Assembly: GCA_035279865.1 (NCBI GenBank)
Contig: DATEGY010000322.1
Span: forward strand, 1 to 17,517
Reading direction: 5' to 3'
Length of the DNA stretch: 17,517 nucleotides
DNA from: 40CM-2-70-7 sp035279865
GTDB lineage: Bacteria > Gemmatimonadota > Gemmatimonadetes > Gemmatimonadales > GWC2-71-9
Shown here: positions 4,904 to 11,646 of the stretch, piece by piece
How positions within the stretch are numbered: the stretch's first letter is position 1
Layout: every line of letters begins with the position of its first letter
Translations under genes and position numbers: made by a program
Notes under the pieces: model-generated
Told to the model about the DNA's origin: nothing
What the model saw: only the letters and a program-made list of their open reading frames with translations
Database searches by the model: none

Positions 4904-7591
4904 CTAGTCAGCCCTCAACGTGACGTTGGGGTCCACGCGCGCGGCGTTGAGAGCGGGAATCGCGGTGGCCGCGAGGGCCACGAGAACGAGGACGACCGTC
5001 ACGCCCCCGAAGACCAGCGGGTCCACTGCCGGTTCGTTGAAGAGCAGGCCCGCGACCCACCGGCCGGCGACGATCGCGACCACGCCGCCGAGCACGAGGC
5101 CACTCCCGACCAGCCGCAACCCGCCGTTGAGGACCAGCCGGATGACCTGCGCCTGCCGGGCGCCCAGGGCCAAGCGGACGCCGATTTCGCGGCGCCGCTG
5201 TTCGACGCCGTAGGCGATCACACTGTAGAGCCCGACCGCGGCGAGGAGCAGCGCCAAGGCGCCGAACGCGACGAACATCGTCGCGCCGATCTCCCAGCTG
5301 ACCATCCGCGGTGAGACCATCGACCGAAGCGGGAGGGCCGTGAGATACGACGCTCCGGGCATCAACGCCTGCAGCCGCCGGCGAATCGGCTCCGCCTGCC
5401 TGGTCGCGTCGCCCGTCACGCGAACCAGCAGCATGCTCGTGGCATGCGGGTACTGCGCCATGGGGACATAGTAGGAAAATTCTTTGGGATCGCTGAACGA
5501 ATAGAGATGGAGGTCCTCCGCCACCCCCACCACGGTGCTGCAGGAAGCCGTGGCCGATCCGATGCGAACGCACTTCCCGAGGGGGTCCTGTCCGGGCCAG
5601 AGGGTTTTCCCCATCCCCTGGCTGACGATCATGACCGGCGGCGCATCGGCGCGGTCCCCGGTGTCGAACCCGCGGCCGCGCAGGATTCGGGTACCCATGG
5701 TCCGGAAGTAGTCGGGTGTACCGGACTGGAGGAGGAAGTCTCCGAGCACCCCGACCGTGTCGATGCCCTCCACGAACAAGGGGCGACCCTCGAATGACCA
5801 GAAGGGAATCGCGGGCGCCGGGGTCGCGGCGACGACTCCCGGCGTCGCGAGCGCGGCATCCGTGAGACGCGCCTCGAGGGCCCGCTGCGTGGTATCGGTC
5901 ATGTTCACGCCGCGCCGATTGATCGTGAGGACGACTACCGGATCCACGTCGTATCCCAGCCACAGGCCATGCACGTTGGAAAGCGAACGGACGAAGAGGC
6001 CGGCGCCGGTCAGAAGGACGACGGAGAGCGTGGCCTGAAACACCAGCAGGGCGGCCCGCATGCGGGAGTGGCCGGCGCCGGCTTGCCGGGCCCCGGCGCC
6101 GAGGGTGGCCGAGAGGTCATGGCGGACGGCCTGCATGACCGGAGCCAGGCCCGTCGCGAGGGCCGCCGCGAGGGTGCAGAGGAACGCCGCGGCGACGGTC
6201 CGTGGATCGGTGATGACCTCCGACGCCGACCATCCCGGGAGGAGCAGAGACCGGAGCACGGCGCCGCCCCACTGGGCGACGCAGAGTCCGGCACCTCCGC
6301 CCAGCAGCGCCAGCACCAGGCTTTCGGTCAGTAACTGGCGTGCGAGTCGTCCCCGGGAAACACCAAGCGCCAGACGCAAGGCGATCTCCCGGCGGCGGGT
6401 GAGGGCACGGGCCAGGAGCAGATTCGCAACGTTGGCGCAGGCGATGAGCAGCACGATGAGCGCGACGCCCGCGATCCACGCGATGACCGAGGCTTCCGGT
6501 CCGGCTTCCGGTCCGCGATCGAGCTGCACGGGCGCCAGCACGGCCAGCTGATGGCGCTCGGCCACCCGCTGTGGCCAGTTCGGATCGTCGGGCCGTTCGC
6601 CAAGGTTGCTCATCAGGATGGCGTGACTCAGCTCGGCCTCACCCGCGGCCACCGTCACGCCGGGCGCCCGCTTCGCCACCATCCGCATCCACTGCCAGTG
6701 ATAGTCCCGGGTGTGGTCCTCGTCACGGCGCTGGTTGTAAATGGAAGCCGCCAGCGGGATGTACATCGCGGGGGTTTGATCTTCATCGATCCCGACGAAT
6801 CCCTTGGGAGCGGCGCCGATGATGGTGAAGACGGTGCGGCCGACTTTGATCGTCCGGCCCAGGATGTCCGTCCGCCCACCGAACGCCGTCTGCCAATAGG
6901 CGTAGCCGAGCACGGCTACCGCAGTTCCGGTGGGCAGCGTGTCTTCCTGCGGCGTGAAGAAGCGGCCCAGCGCCGGCGTGGCGTCGAAGAGTGGGAAGTA
7001 CGTCGCCGATACCGCCGCGACCGGGTACTCACGAACCTCGCTGCCGTCCCCCACCGCCAGCGTCCAGGTGTTGAACCCGGATATCGACGTGAAACTCCGC
7101 GTGGTGCGGCGCAGATCGAGGAATTGGCCGATCGAAAAATCACCCTCCGTGAAGGGTTGCCGATCGATGATCCCCGTCGTGTAGATGCGGTGGACCTGGT
7201 TCGCGTCCCGCAGGAAGGCGGGAGCGCGGAAGAAGAGCCGGTCGAGCACGCCGAACATCGCCGCGTTGGCGCCGATGCCGAGGGCTAGGGTGACGACGAC
7301 GCCGGCGGTGAATCCGGGGTGTGCGCGAAGTCCGCGCAGGGTATACCGCAGGTCGGCGAGGATCGATTCCAGCAGCGCCGTGCCGCGCCGGTCCCGGCTC
7401 TCCTCCCTGGTGTTGTCCAGGCTTCCAAACTCGATCAGGGCCCGGCGCCTGGCGGCCTCCGTCGTCATCCCCTCCGCGACGTACTTCCCCGTTGCCTGGT
7501 CCACGTGAAAGGCGAGCTCCTGCTCCAGCTCTCGCTCCAGGTCGGCACGCCTGAAGAGTGCCCGCAGGCGATATCGCAGATCCGCCAGCAT
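4904..7591 (-). CDS. ADOP-type permease (FtsX/MacB-like ABC transporter permease)
   Basis: The protein has 895 residues, the usual size of ADOP (acidobacterial duplicated orphan permease) proteins. Residues 1-80 are the cytoplasmic N-terminal extension typical of the family (MLADLRYRLR, LERELEQELAFHVD, ALIEFG). A first helix at about 95-117 leads into a MacB-like periplasmic core domain. A first FtsX permease block lies around residues 370-455 (ALIVLLIACANVANLLLARA, then RRREIALRLALG). A second periplasmic domain follows, then a second FtsX block from about 770 to the end (YGVEQRRREIGVRLALGARQ). No ATP-binding domain is present here or nearby, which is normal for these orphan permeases. The ATG lies 1 base after the padR stop, so the two are co-transcribed and PadR probably controls it. 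MacB relatives move macrolides, peptides or lipoproteins; the substrate here is unknown. Confidence 0.92.
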   Translation of the reverse strand: MLADLRYRLRALFRRADLERELEQELAFHVDQATGKYVAEGMTTEAARRRALIEFGSLDNTREESRDRRGTALLESILADLRYTLRGLRAHPGFTAGVVVTLALGIGANAAMFGVLDRLFFRAPAFLRDANQVHRIYTTGIIDRQPFTEGDFSIGQFLDLRRTTRSFTSISGFNTWTLAVGDGSEVREYPVAAVSATYFPLFDATPALGRFFTPQEDTLPTGTAVAVLGYAYWQTAFGGRTDILGRTIKVGRTVFTIIGAAPKGFVGIDEDQTPAMYIPLAASIYNQRRDEDHTRDYHWQWMRMVAKRAPGVTVAAGEAELSHAILMSNLGERPDDPNWPQRVAERHQLAVLAPVQLDRGPEAGPEASVIAWIAGVALIVLLIACANVANLLLARALTRRREIALRLALGVSRGRLARQLLTESLVLALLGGGAGLCVAQWGGAVLRSLLLPGWSASEVITDPRTVAAAFLCTLAAALATGLAPVMQAVRHDLSATLGAGARQAGAGHSRMRAALLVFQATLSVVLLTGAGLFVRSLSNVHGLWLGYDVDPVVVLTINRRGVNMTDTTQRALEARLTDAALATPGVVAATPAPAIPFWSFEGRPLFVEGIDTVGVLGDFLLQSGTPDYFRTMGTRILRGRGFDTGDRADAPPVMIVSQGMGKTLWPGQDPLGKCVRIGSATASCSTVVGVAEDLHLYSFSDPKEFSYYVPMAQYPHATSMLLVRVTGDATRQAEPIRRRLQALMPGASYLTALPLRSMVSPRMVSWEIGATMFVAFGALALLLAAVGLYSVIAYGVEQRRREIGVRLALGARQAQVIRLVLNGGLRLVGSGLVLGGVVAIVAGRWVAGLLFNEPAVDPLVFGGVTVVLVLVALAATAIPALNAARVDPNVTLRAD

Positions 7592-7592
7592 G

Positions 7593-7925
7593 TCAGTCCA
7601 TCCTGAGAATGAGGGCGACGGCGGCGGTGAGACGGGCCCACTCGTCGGCGTCGGACGCGAGCTGCTTCCGGCCCTGGCTGGTGAGCGCGTAGTACTTGGC
7701 TTTGCGGTTGTTGTCGGACGTGCCCCACTCGGCCTTGATCCAGCCCCGGCGTTCGAGGCGATGGAGGGCGGGGTAGAGCGAGCCCTGCGGGATCTGCACC
7801 GTGGCCCGGGAGACCTGGTGCAGCCGTTCAGAGATCGCCCAGCCGTGCATCGGCTCGAGCGACAGCGCCTTCAGAATGAGGAGGTCGAGCGTTCCCTGCG
7901 GCAGATCGAGGCTCTGGTCGGACAT
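7593..7925 (-). CDS. PadR-family transcriptional regulator
   Basis: The 110-residue protein is nearly all winged helix-turn-helix: LPQGTLDLLILKALSLEPMHGWAI at residues 8-31, the recognition-helix region QIPQGSLYPALHRLERRGWI at about 44-63, and the wing NNRKAKYYALTSQGRKQL. The tail (about residues 90-110) is one short helix, so it belongs to the short PadR subgroup that pairs with ADOP permeases. The stop lies 1 base before the permease ATG, forming a two-gene unit. No Shine-Dalgarno sequence lies near the ATG; a TANNNT-type -10 (TAGCAT) ends 6 bases before it, so the transcript may be leaderless. PadR proteins usually repress their own operon until a ligand binds; the ligand is unknown. Confidence 0.93.
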   Translation of the reverse strand: MSDQSLDLPQGTLDLLILKALSLEPMHGWAISERLHQVSRATVQIPQGSLYPALHRLERRGWIKAEWGTSDNNRKAKYYALTSQGRKQLASDADEWARLTAAVALILRMD

Positions 7926-7931
7926 GACCAG

Positions 7932-7960
7932 ATGCTACGATCTCTCCTGTAGAAGCGCAA
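7932..7960 (-). promoter_or_regulatory. Candidate padR promoter with a CTAC-N10-GTAG dyad
   Basis: On the minus strand TTGCGC (7955-7960) and TAGCAT (7932-7937) are 17 bases apart. Between and across them lies a dyad, CTAC at 7935-7938 and GTAG at 7949-7952, a possible PadR operator. A second dyad, CTCTCC (7942-7947) with GGAGAG (7963-7968), overlaps it and could instead form an RNA hairpin after the msrB stop. The -10 ends 6 bases before the padR ATG, the spacing expected for a leaderless mRNA. Confidence 0.38.
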
Positions 7961-7971
7961 GGGGAGAGTGG

Positions 7972-8538
7972 TCAGGCCTTCGCGAACCTCAGCGCCACCG
8001 AGTTGATGCAGTACCGGAGACCGGTGGGCCGGGGGCCGTCGTCGAAGACGTGACCCAGGTGGGCATCACACCGCTTGCAGGCCACCGCGGTCCGGTCCAT
8101 CCCGTAGCTCAAGTCCCGGGTCTCATTGACGTTCTCTTTCGCGATCGGCGTCCAGAAGCTGGGCCAACCCGTCCCCGAGTCGAACTTGGTGGCGGAGCTG
8201 AATACGGCGGTATCACAGCAGATGCAGCGGAAGACGCCCTTGTCATGGACCGAGAGCAACGATCCGGTGAACGGGGTTTCGGTGTCGGCGTGTCGCGTCA
8301 CTTCATACGACAAGGGCGGCAGGAGCGCCTTCCATTCCGCGTCGGTTTTCTCGATCATGGGCACCGAGACGGTGCTTTTCCGGTCGCCCGCATCGGTGAA
8401 TTCCACAATGGTGACGAGCTTGGGCGCTCCGGGTATGGGCGTGAGCCCGGCGACGGGCCGCCAACGCCAGGCGACGAGCCCGGCCAGGGCGGCTCCGGAC
8501 GCCAGCAGAAATGAACGGCGCGATTCCATGGGTGACAT
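7972..8538 (-). CDS. msrB: Tat-exported peptide-methionine (R)-S-oxide reductase
   Basis: The protein has 188 residues from the ATG at 8538. It reduces methionine-R-sulfoxide in proteins. The start is supported by GAGG 5 bases upstream and by the signal it opens: SRRSFLLASGAALAGLVAW (residues 6-24), a twin-arginine motif and hydrophobic core, so a folded, possibly metal-loaded enzyme is exported. The catalytic domain spans about 60-186. Zinc Cys pairs are C105/C108 and C154/C157, SGTGWPSFW is the substrate-loop motif, and C177 in RYCINS is the catalytic Cys. An upstream in-frame start at 8616 would place 26 residues before the Tat motif and lie above a candidate -10 at 8568-8573, so I reject it. 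It diverges from the isochorismatase-fold gene. Export suggests repair of oxidised envelope proteins; the electron donor is not apparent here. Confidence 0.93.
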   Translation of the reverse strand: MSPMESRRSFLLASGAALAGLVAWRWRPVAGLTPIPGAPKLVTIVEFTDAGDRKSTVSVPMIEKTDAEWKALLPPLSYEVTRHADTETPFTGSLLSVHDKGVFRCICCDTAVFSSATKFDSGTGWPSFWTPIAKENVNETRDLSYGMDRTAVACKRCDAHLGHVFDDGPRPTGLRYCINSVALRFAKA

Positions 8539-8544
8539 GGCTCC

Positions 8545-8575
8545 CTCAACGTTGAGACCGCTTCGATAGTATAAA
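8545..8575. promoter_or_regulatory. Divergent regulatory region: 12-bp palindrome and opposed -10 elements
   Basis: CTCAACGTTGAG (8545-8556) is a perfect palindrome. On the minus strand its end runs directly into the msrB ribosome-binding site (GAGGGAG), so it could act as a repressor site or as an RNA hairpin masking that site. Beside it lie TATACT on the minus strand (8568-8573) and TATAAA on the plus strand (8570-8575), candidate -10 elements for msrB and the isochorismatase-fold gene. No convincing -35 is seen for either. Confidence 0.42.
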
Positions 8576-8652
8576 CCAGTACGACACCTGAGGGCCGGTC
8601 GGATGGGGGAGATCACCGGTCCCGAACAAATCGCCGACAGATCGAGGGTTCC

Positions 8653-9219
8653 GTGGGATACGATACGACCGCGTTACTGGTGATGGACGTCCAGATGGGC
8701 ATTCTCGGCCGGTACGCCTCGCCGGAGGAGTACCTCTCACGCGTCGCCCGTGCCGTGGCGACGGCCCGCACCGCCGGCATCAAGGTGATCTATGTAACGG
8801 TGTCATTCCGGGAAGGGCGGCCGGAGGTGTCGACGCGCAACAAGATGTTTTCGGCCCTCTCACAGCTCCGGCTGGTGACCGGCGATCAGTCGAGCGCCGT
8901 GCATCCGGCGGTGGCACCGGCCCCCGGTGAGATCCATGTCACCAAACGCCGGGTCTCGGCCTTCGCCGGCAGCGATCTGGATGTCGTGCTCCGGGCGGGC
9001 AACACCGATACGCTCGTCCTGTGCGGCATCGCCACGTCGGGCGTCGTCCTTTCGACGCTCCGGCAGGCGGCGGACCTGGACTATCGGCTGATCGTCCTGT
9101 CGGACGGGTGTCTCGACCAGGACCCCGAGGTGCATCGGGTGCTGACCGAAAAGGTCTTCGTCAGGCAGGCGGACGTGAAGACGGTCGCGGAGTGGACGAA
9201 GGGGGTCGAGACGGGTTGA
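8653..9219 (+). CDS. Isochorismatase-fold (cysteine hydrolase family) protein lacking the nucleophile Cys
   Basis: The protein has 188 residues with a GTG start preceded by GAGGG 4 bases upstream. The isochorismatase fold is clear: the first strand ALLVMDVQMG with catalytic-type D12, the HVTKRRVSAF segment with K98, and LVLCGIATSGVVLSTLRQA around 121-139. In nicotinamidases and related cysteine hydrolases the residue three after the Thr of G-x-x-T is the nucleophile Cys; here that position is V131. C124 lies in the preceding strand and is not at that site. Asp and Lys are kept. True isochorismatases (EntB, PhzD) also lack this Cys, so the enzyme may act by an Asp/Lys mechanism on an isochorismate-like or vinyl-ether substrate, or be a binding protein. 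I cannot choose a substrate. Its last 59 bases overlap the 3' end of the opposing histidine kinase gene. Confidence 0.88.
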   Translation: MGYDTTALLVMDVQMGILGRYASPEEYLSRVARAVATARTAGIKVIYVTVSFREGRPEVSTRNKMFSALSQLRLVTGDQSSAVHPAVAPAPGEIHVTKRRVSAFAGSDLDVVLRAGNTDTLVLCGIATSGVVLSTLRQAADLDYRLIVLSDGCLDQDPEVHRVLTEKVFVRQADVKTVAEWTKGVETG

Positions 9220-11101
9220 CCGGGCGCGCGAGCATCAGTGCCGCGACCTGATCGAGCAGCTCGTTCAGGGTCCAGGGTTTCCTGAGGAAGTGCATGTCCG
9301 GGGTGAGGTGAAAGTCGCGATCCGCGCCTCCCGGGGACGTATAGCCGCTGGTAAAAAGGAAAGTGACGTCGGTGAACCCGGCGGCCCGGGCTTCGGTATA
9401 GAGCTCGCGCCCTCCCATCACCGGCATGATCACGTCCGTCACGACGAGATCGATCTCCCTCCCCCGCGCGCGCAGAATCTCCAGGGCTTCCTTCCCGTTC
9501 TCCGCCGTCAGCACGACGTATCCGGCCAGCTCCAGCGCATGCTCGGCCACCCGGCGCACCGAGGGCTCGTCTTCCGCCAGGAGAATCGTTCCCGCTCCCG
9601 ATCCGGCGACGGACGTTGACGGGGACGGCATGGGCGCGTCGATCCGCGGCGCCTCGGTGGTCGGCGGGAACCAGAGTGTAAACGTCGACCCGCGCCCCGG
9701 TTGGGTCTCCACACTGACGTCTCCCCCGTGCTGCCGCATCAGCCCCAGGACCATGGCGAGGCCCAGTCCGGTGCCCTGACCCATCGGCTTGGTGGTGAAG
9801 AACGGCTCGAAAATGCGGCTCCGCGTCGGTGCATCCATGCCGTGGCCCGTATCGGTGGCGGCGATGGTGACGTAGGTCCCCGGGGGCAGCTCGGGAGGAT
9901 GCGGGTGTCCGGCGTGCAGCGTCCGCTCGGCGATACTGATGGTGAAGCGGCCACCCTCAGGCATCGCGTCACGCGCGTTGGTCGCGAGGTTGACGAGAAT
10001 CTGGCCCAGGGCGACGGCATCGGCGCGGATGGGGGAGATCCGGGGCTCCGCCTCCACCCGGATGTCGATGTTCTCGGGCAGGATCCGCCGCAGGAACGTG
10101 ATGAGATCCTCCACCACGACCCGGGGAGTCACGGGGCGCAGCGTAATGGACTCGCGCCGCCCGAATGCCAGCAGCTTTCGGACCATCTCGGCCGCCCGGC
10201 GGCCCCCGTCGCGAAGTTCGCCCAGGAGAGACCGGCGCTCGTCCTCCTGTTCCGGGCCGGTCTTGGCGAGAAGGTCCGCGTTGCCCAGCACCACCGTGAG
10301 GATGTTGTTCAGATCGTGGGCGATGCCGCCCGCCAGTTGACCGACGGCCTCGAGTTTCTGGGACTGGCGGAGCTCCTCTTCGAGCAGGCGCCGGCGGGTC
10401 TGCTCGCGGGTGAGAAAGACGCCTCCCCCAACCACCAGGAGGAGGCCGGTGAGTCCGACGACCGTCTCGATGACGGTCTGGGTCCAGCGCGCGGCGGCGC
10501 CGAGGGTGGCGGAGAACTGGTCTTCGAGGGGGCGGAGCCGGGCGTCGGCGATGTCGATCTGTGTCAGCAGGGAATCAATGCGGGCGGCGGGTGCGTGCGC
10601 GGTCACCGCCTGGTGCAGAGAATCGCCGAGGAGCTGCAGCTGGGCGATGTAGCCGTCACCCTCCGTCCAGATGGCGATCGCCTGCCGCATGTACCGGAAA
10701 TGCGCGAAGCGGCGGAAGAGAGTCGCCATCGCGTCCACGTCGCTCGAGTCGTTGCGTCCTTCGAGGAACCCCCGGCGCGCGACATGGGGATCCGGGTTGA
10801 GGCTCTGGAGCGCGATGCGGGCTTCGTGATCGCCGATGGGGATCGCGATCTCCCGGATGTAGGCATCGAAGTCCCGGGGATCGCGGGTTTCCGCATACCG
10901 GTGCAGGGAGCGCGTTGCTTCTTTCTGGCCTTTGGACCAGAGTCCCTCACCACCGACATAGGCCCGCACCGCGGACAGGGTACTGAGGCCCAGGGTGCTG
11001 GCCAGGATGACGGCGCCCACGACGAGGATGAGAAGCGCAATGCGCGGGCCAGTGCCCTGCCAGAGGACCGGCGCCGGGACGGGACGGCGGGGAGTGATCA
11101 T
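9161..11101 (-). CDS. Hybrid sensor histidine kinase with C-terminal receiver domain
   Basis: From the ATG at 11101 the protein has 646 residues; a TTG start at 11134 would add 11, and neither has a clear ribosome-binding site. Residue numbers here follow the longer form. A membrane helix at 29-52 and another at 214-234 enclose a helical sensor region of about 160 residues, like a four-helix-bundle ligand domain. There is no HAMP or PAS domain. The kinase follows: H263 in GGIAHDLNNIL, the N box with N376, G1 DTGHGM (418-423), FEPFFTTK (432-439) and G2 GQGTGLGL (442-449). A Pro/Ser linker leads to a receiver domain with acidic E511/D512, phosphoacceptor D557, T585/S586 and K609. A Pro/Ser-rich tail of about 24 residues follows, encoded partly antisense to the isochorismatase-fold gene. 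No separate response regulator with an output domain is nearby, so the phosphate target is elsewhere. Confidence 0.9.
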   Translation of the reverse strand: MITPRRPVPAPVLWQGTGPRIALLILVVGAVILASTLGLSTLSAVRAYVGGEGLWSKGQKEATRSLHRYAETRDPRDFDAYIREIAIPIGDHEARIALQSLNPDPHVARRGFLEGRNDSSDVDAMATLFRRFAHFRYMRQAIAIWTEGDGYIAQLQLLGDSLHQAVTAHAPAARIDSLLTQIDIADARLRPLEDQFSATLGAAARWTQTVIETVVGLTGLLLVVGGGVFLTREQTRRRLLEEELRQSQKLEAVGQLAGGIAHDLNNILTVVLGNADLLAKTGPEQEDERRSLLGELRDGGRRAAEMVRKLLAFGRRESITLRPVTPRVVVEDLITFLRRILPENIDIRVEAEPRISPIRADAVALGQILVNLATNARDAMPEGGRFTISIAERTLHAGHPHPPELPPGTYVTIAATDTGHGMDAPTRSRIFEPFFTTKPMGQGTGLGLAMVLGLMRQHGGDVSVETQPGRGSTFTLWFPPTTEAPRIDAPMPSPSTSVAGSGAGTILLAEDEPSVRRVAEHALELAGYVVLTAENGKEALEILRARGREIDLVVTDVIMPVMGGRELYTEARAAGFTDVTFLFTSGYTSPGGADRDFHLTPDMHFLRKPWTLNELLDQVAALMLARPVNPSRPPSSTPRPSSRPPA

Positions 11102-11169
11102 AGCGACCAGGAGAAGGTAACCCCCGGGTCGCAACCGTCTACCAGCCGGTCGTCAGGATTGTCTCCGGG

Positions 11170-11589
11170 TTACACCAGGGCGGGTTGTTCGATGCCGACC
11201 GCGATGTCGGCTCCGTGAGAGAGGGTGGCATGCGCGGGGCAGGTTCGTATCACGCGCTCGAGCATCGCGGTGTCGTGCGCCGAAAGGCCTTCAGGGAGGA
11301 CGACGCGGACTGAGAACGTGTCGATGCGCCCCCCCGTCGTCTGAGGCGTGACTTCGACGGACATCCCGAGATAGGGCAGGGATCGCGAGCGGCAGAACTC
11401 CCGCACGTAAAACGCGATGCAGCAGCCCAGGGAGGACGTGAGGAGCTCGATCGGGGTTGGAGCGGAATCGGTCCCGCCGATCTTCTGGGGCTGATCCACC
11501 ACGATCCGGTGTCCCCGGACCTGGGCGGAGAACTGCATGCCACCCAGGTGGGTCACGATGATCGGCTGTTTCCTGGTCCCTTCGGCCAT
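11170..11589 (-). CDS. OsmC/Ohr-family protein
   Basis: The protein has 139 residues from the ATG at 11589; a GTG at 11622 would add eleven Arg/Pro/Gly-rich residues and is less likely. The OsmC fold is shown by GGTDSAPTPIELLTSSLGCC, then a long helix, and TCPAHATL near the C-terminus. The two redox Cys of the family are C56 or C57 (SSLGCC) and C117 (RTCPAH). OsmC and Ohr proteins reduce organic or fatty-acid hydroperoxides with thiols; the C-P-x-x form and the short length fit the YhfA-like OsmC branch better than Ohr. It lies between the propeller gene (57 bases upstream) and the hybrid kinase (68 bases downstream) on the same strand, so co-transcription is possible but not shown. Confidence 0.9.
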   Translation of the reverse strand: MAEGTRKQPIIVTHLGGMQFSAQVRGHRIVVDQPQKIGGTDSAPTPIELLTSSLGCCIAFYVREFCRSRSLPYLGMSVEVTPQTTGGRIDTFSVRVVLPEGLSAHDTAMLERVIRTCPAHATLSHGADIAVGIEQPALV

Positions 11590-11646
11590 GGGGACACGCT
11601 CGCCAGGCGTCCCAGGGCGCACCGTGAAAGAGTCGTGAACCTTCCT

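Noticed and set aside
9701..11218. Long plus-strand reading frame opposite the histidine kinase
   Set aside because: The minus strand encodes all kinase and receiver motifs in order; the opposite frame shows no recognisable domain and an Arg/Asp/Gly-biased composition.
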